Below are positions 36,914 through 48,144 of a stretch of DNA of 64,000 nt, piece after piece (positions within the stretch are counted from its first letter, which is position 1; every line of letters begins with the position of its first letter). Under the pieces are notes generated by a model that saw nothing but the letters and a program-made list of their open reading frames with translations, searched no databases and was not told the DNA's origin. The translations under genes were made by a program, and so were the position numbers. The DNA is from Lucifuga dentata (lineage: Eukaryota; Chordata; Actinopteri; Ophidiiformes; Bythitidae), in NCBI GenBank assembly GCA_014773175.1, contig VXCM01000994.1, positions 1-64,000 on the forward strand. The letters run 5' to 3'.

Positions 36914-36929
36914 GCGCATGTGTGTGTGT
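36871..36929. repeat. (GT)n-(CG)n alternating purine-pyrimidine tract
   Basis: About 15 GT units, then GCGCGCGCACGCGCGCA and a further GT run, for almost 60 bp of strictly alternating purine and pyrimidine. This is the sequence class most prone to Z-DNA. Confidence 0.9.
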
Positions 36930-38107
36930 TACATAGATGATGATTCTATGTTATCTGTAGACAGATACACCCTGTTTTTGTTTATGACTGACCTGCATTA
37001 GTCTGACTGTTGTCTGTCTTCTTTCCATTTCTGCTGTTTTGTGTGTGCATGTTTGTGTAAGTGTGTGTGTGTGTGTGTGCATGCACATGCACGCTCGCAG
37101 CAGGGCAGCAAAAATGAAACATCAATTTGAAGCAAGCAGAAATTTACTTGATAAAACTGAAGAGGATATTTAAATGTTCTGCATGGACACACTTTGCTAA
37201 AAATAGATTAGCTTCTGAATTCTGCCAAACCATTTAGCTGATGACAGCCAGTTTGAAGTGTTTTATTTACAACATATTGATATTAGAATTATTTTGCAGC
37301 TGAGTTTCCTCAGCCTGCAGCAGGAGAGGTTAGTATTGGCTGAACCTCATAACTCTCAGTCGCATCATCCAGCCTGCAGCTCAGCCGTTAGCAGAACGCA
37401 GCTTTCTGTCACCTGCAGCAGCTGAGGCATCTCTCCACGCCGCCGTCATTCTTCTTCTTCTCACCTTATTGCTGCAGACAGGACTGCGGTTGCTCCTTAT
37501 GCTCAGCTTGAACTGATAACTCTTCAAGAATCTCTTCACGTCCTCTCTCGCTCTACCTTCTTCCTTTACACGTGTGTGCGGAGCTCCTGCCTGGCTCGAC
37601 TCAATGTATCTGAATATATTTGTTATATTCTGCTGTAGTTTTAATCCTCGGCTTCTTTGCTGCGCTTCTTTGTTGCTGATCTAGAAACTGCAGTTTTTTT
37701 AAAGGCTGCACTCACGTGAAACTCTATACTGTGTAATAGCCTGATATGTACAGTTAATGCATTAGTAGCTAATATTTCTATGATTTTTTTTCAGGATTTA
37801 AACAATTCTAAATGCTCAGGGAGAGTTTTGGTTCAGACGTTCATTAATATTCTTACTATGAAGAACAGGCTGAAGGCTGAAGGTGACTTTCTTTCTGATA
37901 TGTGTAAGAAACAAAAGATATAGTAACATTCCAAAAATTACACTATACGAACAGCTTGACTCCTACCTTAAGAAAATGATTACTTGTCTGAATAACTTTT
38001 CAAAAACATGTAAACATGTTCAACCATCAGACATATGGATTTCCTGAACCACAACGAAGTCTGTGGTTAAAAAAAACAAAAAACAAAACAACAGGTACTC
38101 TGTAGAT

Positions 38108-38241
38108 CTATGGAAGCCCGTTTCTGCCTTTTGAAAAACAAAAAAGAGTTCTGAGATTAAAATCAGACTTTAATGTCAGAATCCTGACTTTAATCTCAGA
38201 ACTCTTTTTTTTTCAAGTGGCAGAAACAGGCTTCCATATAG
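38108..38241. mobile_element. Hairpin MITE of about 130 bp with TA-flanked ends
   Basis: Two arms of about 50 bp are inverted repeats: TGGAAGCCCGTTTCTGCC... and ...GGCAGAAACAGGCTTCCA. The arms also share GAGTTCTGAGATTAAA. The centre is about 25 bp. TA lies directly outside both ends. The TGGAAGCCCGTTTCTGCC end occurs widely in fish genomes as far as I know. Probably a mariner-type foldback element. Confidence 0.65.
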
Positions 38242-40028
38242 CTGTCTTTTTTAGTAAAAAGCTTTTATTTTTTGATGGGCTTACATCATTTTAAAACAAT
38301 AAACAGCACTTATTATCAGCTATCTGCCCTCATCAGATTGAAGAATGTTTTTTGTTTTTTTTTTTTTTTTACAGTTCAGCCATGTTGAAATACTGAGGAT
38401 ATGCATAGTAATTACATAATTAATCAATTACTCATTTTTGCTAAAGCAAAATTTATAAAGACACCATTTGGATGGAATATTTTTTTTATTTGTGCTTTGT
38501 TGACATCATTATATATTAGTTAAGTTTGCACCATTGTGAGATGTTTAAACAAATATGAAAAGTAACTCATTAATCATACAACATCAATTCTAAGCATCCT
38601 AACAGATGAAAGTTTCTGGCTCGAGTTTCAGGAAACTGAAAATTTCCGTAAACACAGAAAACTTATAAAAAGATTTTTTATTAACTTTGATGTCTTTTCA
38701 AACATTCTGTTACATTTTATTCTTTGTAATTTAGTCTTTTAAAAACTGTTTTATGAAGTTCCCTCCCTTTTATGAAACAAATTCTTCTTTTCATTCAAAG
38801 TTCTAAAAGTCTTTGCAGATTATTAAAATGCGTTTTTATCAGACATCGCAAACTTTTCGTAGAGGCTCGTAATTTTTTAAAAAAAGCATGATCAGTTTAA
38901 CCAAAAAAATTGTTTCTTCTTATTATTGCTCTAAAGGAACTAAGAAATAAAATTTTAAAAATCCATTATGTTTTTCCATTAAAGGGTTAAACATTAATAA
39001 AGTCATCAGTTAGTTCTTCTGAAGCCTTTAAAAGGATGTCCTGCCAACTTTTGATGCTACATATAAATGCCAACCTCAACCAATTCTGTGTGTTTATTCT
39101 GCTTGAGTTTTACCAGTAGTGCAGCCACACACACTTTTCATCATTTCTGTTCAATTTATCTGCTTCATTGAATGAATTCTCATACTTAAAACCCTCAAAA
39201 CCCTATGAATTACTAACAACCTCTTGGCAATTGAGAGCGTTTCTCCATACTCGATGTTTTATGCATGAACCCTGGTATTCAGGCAGAAAAGACCCAAACA
39301 GATGATTTTGAACTGTCGTTTAATGAGAATTAAGTGGCTTTGTTGCTGCTGCGAACCAGCTGATTTCCCCTGTTTCTGTTCGTCTGTCTGTTGTCTTATC
39401 TCTGTGATCAGTATCTCTGATCACAGCACATTCGTTAGTTTACTCATTCCCAGTCACGGGGGATGATCCATGAAACACACTGCCAGGTTTAATGTCGGTA
39501 AGGGCAAATAGAGCCACGTTTCCTCCTTCATAAATGTCTGTTACCGCTCACTTTTAGCTTTTATATTGAAAGAGGCTGTATTTCTTTATTTACATTCATA
39601 AAACACCCCATCACACAAAATAGTTTCAGCCTCATGGTTAATTTCATTGATATGAAATCTGGGTGATGTTTTAAGCTATATTTACCTCACGTGTTAGTGA
39701 TCAATAAAATTGATAAGCCCTTTCAGCTGATTGGTCAGTTCATTTAAATGGCAAGATTTCATCTGATCTTCTTCGCATTCTGTTAGCTCTGTACGTCAAA
39801 TCTGCGCTCTGCTTGTCGTATCCATCCATTCACACACACACCGCCACCCCCGTGCACCAGGACTGCCGGTAGTGTGTGGCTGTGGTTGCAGCTTTCTTCC
39901 ATCTTAAAAGTTGCCGTTGCACATTCCTTCTTAAAATAGTGCCAAAGTGGAAAATTTAATTTCTTTTGCCGATTTAACATGTTCACTGTGTTTTTAATGG
40001 CAGAGGAAGTGTTGATTTTAAGTATGAA

Positions 40029-40070
40029 GACTAAGACACGCTTACAACAACGTGTAAGCGTGTCTTAGTC
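40029..40070. repeat. Perfect 18-bp-stem hairpin
   Basis: GACTAAGACACGCTTACA and its exact reverse complement are separated by the 6-base loop ACAACG. No mismatch and no wider terminal repeat was found. It is not part of a recognised element. Confidence 0.8.
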
Positions 40071-40179
40071 GATGCCCTGATTAACCTAAGGGAAATTTTA
40101 CGACTGACCAAATCATGGCTTATATAGCATGACGGTTACCATGATTTTTATGAATTACCCCCACAGGGTGGAGTAGCTT

Positions 40180-40201
40180 ATGTGTGTGTGTGTGTGTGTG
40201 T
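40180..40201. repeat. (GT)n microsatellite
   Basis: About eleven GT units. Confidence 0.9.
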
Positions 40202-40347
40202 GAGTGTGCGTGTTTGGTTACCGACCAGCTGATGGAGCAGCAAGGCATCACATGTATATTTGTATGTATGTATGTGATTCCCACAGAATGTGTGTGAGGA
40301 GGTTCAATGAGTTCATTTTGATCGTTACGGTATCCAGCCAGAAGACA

Positions 40348-40385
<38 letters not shown>

Positions 40386-40388
40386 GTN
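40348..40388. repeat. (CT)n microsatellite ending near an N gap
   Basis: CT repeat with a TT interruption; N at 40388. Confidence 0.9.
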
Positions 40389-40532
40389 CCCCATTAGTGT
40401 TTGCATCTCATGGTTTCCTGGTTTGAACCGTCCGCCTGGTCACTCCTTCTCTCGTCACGCTTCGCCACCTCAGACAGACTTGACCCATGCTTGACTGCAT
40501 CTCTTGGCTGGTCAATTTCCCCGCAGTCAGAT

Positions 40533-40558
40533 ACGTGTGTGTGTGTGTGTGTGTGTGT
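40533..40558. repeat. (GT)n microsatellite
   Basis: About 13 GT units. Confidence 0.9.
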
Positions 40559-41683
40559 ATACACCCCAGGGGAGGGGTGGAATATAAACAGTCATCACTC
40601 GTTGACTTCCTGCCATCCATCAAAGCCTTGAGTTCCATTAAGTCCACATGGCCTCATTCTCCTTCTACCCTCTGAAATCTTTATCACCTCACAAACATTT
40701 GATACGATTGAGCTTTCTCGTAAAATAACTGCAAACCGTGTAATTATTTTTTATTTGCTGTCTTTTTTTATCCTCTTGCTTTTTCAGTAGTAGCTTTGTG
40801 AATGATTTCTTTAATTTAAGGCAGTAATAAATCTGTTTCACACAATTGAATGTGTGCTTAAAATAAAAGAAAATTAGATTCTCTGGATTTCAGGGAAGAA
40901 TTTTAATATCACAGACGTCTAAATACAGTTTAATAAAGAGTAATGAAAGTCTGGAGGGGAAAAAGAATCTTTCTTACACTTGGTAAAATATTTAACTGTG
41001 AAGATATCAGTCGAACACTTGCTTGTATGCATTTCCAGAATGTCTTATCCTTTGCTAAAGGTTTCCATGCTGACACGTTACTCTGTAGCAGACCATATGC
41101 TTGCGTCATTGTCGGTATCATGATGTAGCCACGAAGAGTTAAACAACCATCTGTGGTTTTGTTTCCCATCGTGAGACTCCTGGATGTGAATTCCTTTCCT
41201 TTTTTGTAGTGAGGGGAATATTGAGTCAGGCAGTCAGAGGGCAGCTATGACTCAAGGCCGCAGTTTGTTTCCTCCAACATGCCTGTCCGAAAGTCAGAAG
41301 GTGGCGGAAACTCCCTTTCCACTGATCTGAATGGGGGGCCTACGTTCGACAAAATCTGTCACTCTCTGACTCCGCCAGGCACTGTGTTGAGGTGTGAAAC
41401 TGGAGTTGGCTTAATTTCTTTCTCGACCTCTCTTTTTCTTTCTGTTACTGTGTCTGTGCTCCATGCAGAGACCAGAAAGTGAAACTGTGCCCCATTATTC
41501 CCATTACTATGCCTGTTTATAGTGTGTGAAAGTGCGCGTGTGTGTCATTTTCCCTGTTTATATGACCAAGTTGGACGGGCTGGGTCAGATGAAGCACGGG
41601 GACGGTGAATGATGATTGTTCAGCCAAACAAGTCTAATACAGTTTGTGGTGATTGGAGCCAGTGTCTTGACGTTTTGATTATC

Positions 41684-42290
41684 CATCCATCCATCCATCC
41701 ATCTGTGCTTTTTTTTCGTGCTTGGTCTGCTGCCTCTGTGATCCAGTGGCAGCAGACCAAGCAAGGTANGCTTTTTTTTCGTGCTTGGTCTGCTGCCTCT
41801 GTGATCCAGTGGCAGCAGACCAAGCAAGGTAGCCCAGGTGTTCCTATCCCCAGCCACATTTTCCAGCTCCTTCTGGGGATTCCCAAGGTGTTCCCAGGCC
41901 AGATAGGATATGTCATTCCTCCAGCGTGTTCTGCCCTGGCGTCTTGACATGCCTGGAAAACCTCCAAAGGGAGGTGTCATCCTAATCAGATACCCAAACC
42001 ACCTTAAAAGGCTCCTTTCAATTTGAAGCAGCAACAATTCTACTTTGAGCCTCTCCCAGATGTCCGTGCTCCTCACCCTATCCCGAAGGATGAGCCCAGC
42101 CGCCCTTTGAAGAAAACTCATTCACGATCTCATTCTTTTGTTCACTACCCAAAGCTCATAACCATAGGTGAGCTGGAGCAAAGATTGACTGGTAAATTGA
42201 GAGCTTTGCCTCAGTTCAGTAATACAGATGCCGCACCAATCCGCCTGTCAATCTTACAGTTGACATTTTGGTTCCAGTCTGGCTATTTTA
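41684..42290 (-). pseudogene. Rex3/RTE-type non-LTR retrotransposon, 3' end, decayed
   Basis: On the minus strand, a frame (42121 down) reads MSFLQRAAGLILRDRVRSTD, then IERSLLRWFGYLIRMTPP, RRQGRTRWRNDISYLAWEHL and WATLLGLLPLDHRGSRPS. This is the C-terminal tail downstream of reverse transcriptase in a very common fish LINE. Upstream, in shifted frames, IDRRIGAAS and LTYGYELWVV continue the same protein, so frameshifts and stops are present. The element ends in a (GATG)n-type tail (ATCC repeats at 41684-41704 on the + strand), typical of Rex3. It is 5'-truncated, as most copies are. A 62-bp direct duplication around the N at 41769 (41707-41768 and 41770-41831) repeats part of the frame and is probably an assembly artefact. 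Confidence 0.8.
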
Positions 42291-43044
42291 TCTGTTCAAT
42301 AAAACATTCCGGTGTGGATTTTTAAGATAGTTTGCACTTCATAACCACAGGTTTTGGTTCAAAATTCTTATAAAAGCCTCATGAAGGCTGGACATGACCT
42401 TCTTTTCAGTCTACGTCAGAATCAGACAGACAATTTAAAATTACAAAGCGATCCCTGTTTTAAGAAAATTATTGCTGTCCTGAGATAAAAGGCATTATTT
42501 ACATGAGCTCATCCTGTGAATCACATGACCTATACCTGTTTGTAGACGACCTTAACTGAGTCACTACTGCTGAAGAGAGACAAACAGGAAGAGAAAGCAA
42601 GGAGACAGACAGGGATTTTCCTCAAGTTTCCTCTCCTAAGTTGCAATCATCACCCAAACATGAAGCCATTATCTGCTGACAACCTCCTGCTGCACTGAAA
42701 ATCAACAACATAATGCTGCTGTTAAACACCAATTGATGACTATTTTCTTATTTCCATTTCAGATCACCTAATTAACGGAAGATGCCTCGAGGCTGCTAAT
42801 GCTCATTACTTCTCAACAACAACATTTATCTCAAAGATTCAAACATAATCAGGCGTCAGATATTTTTTTTTTTTTATCAATAAATTATCATCATCCATCC
42901 GAAAACCCTGAAATCAGGACACGCCCAGGAGCAAAACAAAGCAATCTGCTCAAAATTTAGGTTGATCAACCAATCATCAGAGTGCATCTTTTGGCTGTAG
43001 ATGATGAAATTACATTTTGAACCACATGTGGTGTCGGTGCATTC

Positions 43045-43125
43045 ATGTACCTCAGATTTGGGAAGCCATAACTCAGAATTATGCCATTTATGATAATAGA
43101 ATGTTCGAGCTGAATAAAGTGGGAG
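43045..43125 (+). repeat. Dispersed repeat fragment shared with about 17588-17660
   Basis: GGGAAGCCATAACTCAGAATTA..ATGTTCGAGCTGAATAAAGT-type text parallels GGGAAGCCACAATTACATCA..ATGTTCAAGCTAAACAAAGT at 17.6 kb. The family is unknown. Confidence 0.4.
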
Positions 43126-44919
43126 CATTAAAACTTTTGTTTGCTCTGTTGGACCAAAAGAAACTGTATTTTACATAGTTTCCTGTCCCTATTTCTCTCT
43201 TTTCCTAAACATTTAAGCCACATTGTTTAACAATGGAGAGGTGCACGACGAGCGACCCTCAAAAGCGGCTTCCACCTTTTTACCTTTCTACATTACATTT
43301 ACATAGTTGCCAATCAAATGCTTCTTGGAATATAATATGAGTTTTAAAGCAAAAATGATCTTTGAGGAGCTTCTCTCTCTATTTCTCTCTCTCTCTCTCT
43401 CTCTGGCTTTAAGTGCGGACTGTCAAATATGCCATAATTGCTTGTGTATTGTCGTCATGTTAGTAATCATCATTAAGGGGATTAGACTCAGCAAACACGC
43501 AGCCAATCATCACTGAAGACTTGATTAGTATTACACAAACACACACACCCACACACACACACACAATAAGTTCTTATTGTGCTTTGTCTAATGAAGTTGT
43601 GCCAACATTACTAATCACCTGTATCTCTACTTCTTTGCTCCAATTCCATTGTTCATTTAAACTCCAATTTGGCTGCAGCATTTCAGTGTTCTGTAAAATG
43701 ATAACCGCCAACCCACACACATACACACACCTTTACATGAGTGTATGAGCTAATATATGCTGCAGCCCAGTATGAAATGTATAGCTCCTCCCTCTCCCAG
43801 TGTGAAAGTAAGATTAGCGACAAATTAATTCTCCTCCAGTGGCAGATAATCCCTTGCTGATATATGGCGACAGATGTTGTGTGATTACAGGCCTCTACTG
43901 AGCATGTGCAACACTGGCACCACTGTTTATCAAGTGCTCTGTCTTTAATCAAATGCTCAAGAAATGTATTAAACATGTGAAGAGTATGTTTCATATACAC
44001 TCGACCATAGCTGAATCTACCTCTGTCTGTCTAAACAGAAACCCATTATGACCTTCATCAGGGAGACTCCAGGCTAATGCGTTGCACTGAAATGTGTTTC
44101 TGATAATTAAAATGAGAGATGGAGGTGGTAAATTAAATGCTACACACACTCTGGGTTCTCTGATGCTTGTCGCTGCACGGCACTCGAGATTTACGATGCC
44201 GGCTTCCTAGAATCTCTGGCAGAGTACTTGGCAGAAGTGGCTTTGGATGGCACTGTTGTTGTGATGATGCTGTTTTGTCCTTTTCCTTTCAAAGCTAATA
44301 GAGATTTTTTTTTCTCAGATGTTTTCTCTGGATTGTGGAATCTGTGTGTTTGTGACCTTCCTGGATGTGGTACTGCCTAATTTGGGGGAATTGTGCTTGT
44401 GGGAGCAGCGTGAGGGCATTGCATTTTACTTTAAGTGTTTCCAGCAGTTCTGAGTCAATGACAGGGAGGTGTGTTTGTCATGTTAAGCTGGAAAAAAAAA
44501 AAATCCTAGCTTCTCTCCACCTGCTTTTTAAAAGACTAATAAAGTTGGAACTGGAGTGTTTCAGCTTGGTTATAGCATTTTTCAGCAGCAGGGTGATGCT
44601 GACAGAAGGGTGGAGAGCTGTCAGCACAACTGTTTCTCTGCTAAAACTGATGAAATCCAAGTATAAAAGCTAAATAATGTGTGTGCTGTGCTCTGTGTTG
44701 TGTGTAGAAGATGTCTGTTTTTCAATTCATAATGCCTAGATGGGTTTCATATAGCAAATATGCATTGATTCATACAGACTGATATTGAATATCATTTTTG
44801 TGGCTTGTTTTGCATTTTATTTTTTGTCTTACTTTATTTTTATTTTTTTCATGCCACATTACAATCAAATCACAGTATGGTGAAAAGAAAAGATCAGGGG
44901 TTTTTCATTTCACTGTTGT

Positions 44920-44934
44920 CCAGCAGGGGGCGGC
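44920..44934 (+). promoter_or_regulatory. CTCF-like motif
   Basis: CCAGCAGGGGGCGGC agrees fully with the CTCF core consensus. It lies in locally GC-richer intron DNA. Motif match only. Confidence 0.4.
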
Positions 44935-45135
44935 ATGGACGTGCCAATACGAAATGCAATGCTCTCTCATTTCTTTTTCTGAAGCAGCTGCGTTATCAGG
45001 AGGAAAAAGAAAGCACTGTCCAATCACAGTGTGGGGGCGGAGCTTCAGGCATAGTTTCAGAGTTGGGACTGACTGAGCCACTGTTCAGCTAACATAGACA
45101 CTGGGAAGTAGTAGCTCCTCCTTAAGTACAGTAGC

Positions 45136-45287
45136 TATGAAAGGACCATACTGGTGATTTTTATTTTTAAATAAGGGTTCCCACCTTCCAAAAATGTGCA
45201 TGTTAGGTGACTGTAGGTCATCTGCCTGTAGGTTTGCTTCTTTCATCCTTGCACAGGATAAGGGGGTACACAATGGATGGATGGATG
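45136..45287 (+). repeat. TTAA MITE end joined to a SINE/LINE tail fragment
   Basis: GAAAGGACCATACTGGTGAT (45136 onward) is a solitary terminal repeat of the TTAA MITE family. From about 45197, ATGTGCATGTTAGGTGACTG...CCTTGCACAGGATAAG and ATGGATGGATGGATG follow. These are the 3' end and (ATGG)n tail of a very common teleost retroposon. Both are short fragments. Confidence 0.55.
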
Positions 45288-45571
45288 TGGGCATGTTTGT
45301 CTAGTTGACAGACATCTCAGTTTTACACATTCATCTCCATTTGGTGCATCTTGAATGTTCCACCCCAAATCTATCTTAGCTTCACCTCTGTTGTTAGACC
45401 CTTGTTGGAATTATGGTCCACAGGAAACCAAAACTCCTTCCTCTGTTCCTGCAGAAACCAATAGATAACATTACAGATATTTTGCTCATCTCTAGTTTTC
45501 TTATGTAGCCACAGTCAATATGCAGAAAGCCTGGTGATTAGCTACAAACAGCTCATGGAAATCACTATTTA

Positions 45572-45929
45572 AGCCTGGTTTGTGCTTAACACGGATGTGA
45601 CAGTGCAGTGGGCGTTTAGAAAATGTGATGTTTTTGTGGTCAAACAACTCAATTTTCTCCCACGAGGTCATGTACTACTCTAAATATCAAACAATGCGGA
45701 TGCCAAAAATGGCTCTTCATCAACAATTGGCCAAACGAATTCGGGACAGAAAAACAAACAAAGGCAAACTTTGACGAGTAAAGTTGCAGAGGAGGTGAAG
45801 AAGTATCAGCACCCATATGATTTCTCTATGGATTATAAAGACTGCCAAATGGCTGCCATTTCCTGGCAGGAGATAGCCCGTACTCTGGGGTTCAAGGAAT
45901 ATTCCTGTCACATGAAGTGGAACCAGGCC
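45572..45929 (+). mobile_element. PIF/Harbinger-like non-autonomous element with MADF remnant
   Basis: A 358-bp element with ends AGCCTGGT and ACCAGGCC. TTA lies directly outside both ends (45569-45571 and 45930-45932), the target duplication typical of PIF/Harbinger. From 45778 a frame reads SKVAEEVKKYQHPYDF, SMDYKDCQMAAISWQEIART and LGFKEYSCHMKWN. This is the start of the MADF/Myb-like DNA-binding protein carried by Harbinger elements. It is cut off by the right end, so only about half of the domain remains. It reads without a stop over this short stretch, but no start of its own is evident. Confidence 0.7.
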
Positions 45930-46201
45930 TTACATTAATCTTTCTAACATGCCATGTTTGACTAAACTTCATTTAACCGTCTGAGTCAATTCAAAAAGAA
46001 ACGTCTCTGACTGGGCTTAATTCTTAGATAAAGTGTTCCCACAGGATGGAGTTGACCTCAGAAAGACGCTTCAGCTTGAATTATTGGATGTGCACAACTG
46101 AAAAATTTACATTTTGGGTGAGAATGAATGTATGAAAAAGGATAGAATATGAGCTCTACATTGACTGTCCACAAAAGCATAAAGCCAACTTCCTATTTAT
46201 T

Positions 46202-46219
46202 CTAATATTTAGGTCTGTT

Positions 46220-46256
<37 letters not shown>

Positions 46257-46275
46257 NCTAATATTTAGGTCTGTT

Positions 46276-46312
<37 letters not shown>
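46202..46312. repeat. 55-bp direct duplication around an N, containing (GT)n
   Basis: 46202-46256 and 46258-46312 are identical, separated by the N at 46257. The unit is CTAATATTTAGGTCTGTTAG plus a GT run and GCGC. Probably an unmerged contig overlap. Confidence 0.85.
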
Positions 46313-46314
<2 letters not shown>

Positions 46315-47375
46315 TGTAGTGTACAGTCTAAACCTGTCAGCACTCAGGAAACGAAAAGGCTCTCCATTCCCATGACCTTACCTCAGTTGCTAATTCCAAA
46401 CCTGAGGAATCTGGCCAACTAGTGCAGGTGAGAGGACAGTAGAAGGTAGTCGTTTCCATGGTTACGGCTCATTTCCCACCAACCAGTGAGCCAGGTGTTG
46501 GCTGGTGTCTTTGAAGTGACCTTACCTTCCCGTTGGTCGGTAGGCGAATACTGGATGTACACACAAGCTGGTTTTCGTCAATGCTAAGCAGGGTCCCCAG
46601 GTGCAAGGTGTGTGTCTGTGTGTGTGTGTGTTTGTGGGAGTGTGTGTGCGGGATGAATGGCAAAACAAAGACAGTACTGCACACAGCAAAGCGCAGACAG
46701 GATTACTGACAGATTAAACCAAGCAGCCTGTGTCTGCTTGAGGATGTGTTTGTTTACATACACACCTGAAGGCATCGCAGCGGAGCAGAGAGATAAGGTG
46801 TGTTTGGGTGGATTTAAACTATGTGTGTGTTTGTGTGTGGGCAGATTTCATTTAGCATATGACGGCAAAGAGATTTAGACAGATGAGCTTTTATTCTTTC
46901 TGTCTGTCTGGCTCCAGGGTTGGTCACCTCAGCAGAAACTTACACAGAAATATGTCTTCACGAATAAAATTCTTCTAGTTTACCAATTGATTTTGACCTC
47001 TGAACTCTCCCACCCAGCCAGTGGAAACACTTGATTGGATTAGACCTGCATGAGGAAACATCTTTTTATTGTTATTGACATGAATTTCCACATAAAAACT
47101 GTGAACTCATCTAAACTCATCATCTAGCTAACACTGTTCATACTTCGCAGCAAATAGTCACCGCAGAGCTTATTTATCAGACTTATTGATCACTAACATG
47201 TGTGAGGCAAATACCATCATCATCCAACATCATCATCCTCATCTTTCACCAACTGACCTCTCCTCCTCATCCAAAAGTAATAGAAACATCGCTCAGTTCA
47301 AAGCGATGACATGTACAGTCAGACTGAATTATGTCATAATTTCTGTTTGATGGTGTGGCAAATAGCACAACTTCC

Positions 47376-47409
47376 TTTTTTTTTTTTTTTTTNTTTTTTT
47401 TTTTTTTTT
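47376..47409. repeat. Poly-T tract with N gap
   Basis: T-run broken by the N at 47393. Confidence 0.9.
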
Positions 47410-47434
47410 GCATTGATTCAAATTTGACTTAAGA

Positions 47435-47635
47435 CAGTGGTTCCCAATCTTGGTTCTCATGACTTACAGTGCCACAAATGTTCCATGTCTCATCACCTGA
47501 GTAACTAACTCAGGTGTGTTCTCTTGATCAGGAGTTGTATCTCAGATCATTATTGGCCAAACACACCTGATTTAGCTAACCAGGTGTGAGTAGAGCAGAA
47601 AGATGGTATTTGAGAACCAGGACTGAGATCCACTG
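47435..47635. mobile_element. hAT-type MITE with 8-bp target duplication
   Basis: A 201-bp element with ends CAGTGGTTCCCAATCTTGGT and GGACTGAGATCCACTG, and inner inverted parts TTCTCATG / TTGAGAACC. The flanks are ACTTAAGA (47427-47434) and ACTTAAGG (47636-47643), an 8-bp duplication with one mismatch. CAGTGGTTCYCAA ends and 8-bp duplications are the hallmark of hAT elements. No coding capacity. Confidence 0.85.
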
Positions 47636-47908
47636 ACTTAAGGGAAGGCCAGAAGACAGAAAGCTTTGAATGTGTTGACATTTGCACCCAGCACAGACAC
47701 ATTTTAAATCTATTTTGGCATCCATCGTCATTAGAAGCAGGTTTAGTGGTGCCAGCAGAAACATATTCTGCAGACTTATGACCCATATTGCTATCCAGAG
47801 TACCAAATACCAGGAATGGGTGCTCGTTACCTCTTACCTCAAGTCTCTGTCTACAACAATCAGTAATCACCATGGTCCTGCTAATTCAGCCTGGAGCCTG
47901 GAGTATTG

Positions 47909-47917
<9 letters not shown>

Positions 47918-47943
<26 letters not shown>
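47918..47943. repeat. (GT)n microsatellite
   Basis: GT repeat preceded by a short TA run. Confidence 0.9.
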
Positions 47944-48094
47944 AACTGTGTAAGTGAGCCTAAAAAACAAAATGATTGCATTATTGCACACAGAGAGCTG
48001 TTGTCCTCAAAGAAAGCAGTAATTGCCTGTTTACATTGGAGAACTGAGCTGCATTATTAAAGACCAGTTCTAACAACGAGGCTATCAATCAAGC

Positions 48095-48109
48095 TTGTGT
48101 GTGTGTGTA

Positions 48110-48142
<33 letters not shown>
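48095..48142. repeat. (GT)n microsatellite
   Basis: GT repeat with one TATTT interruption. Confidence 0.9.

Positions 48143-48144
<2 letters not shown>

Noticed and set aside
41585..42121. Apparent 178-codon protein with an internal peptide duplication
   Set aside because: The duplication is the 62-bp N-flanked artefact. The frame is a LINE tail, reported as such, not a host gene.
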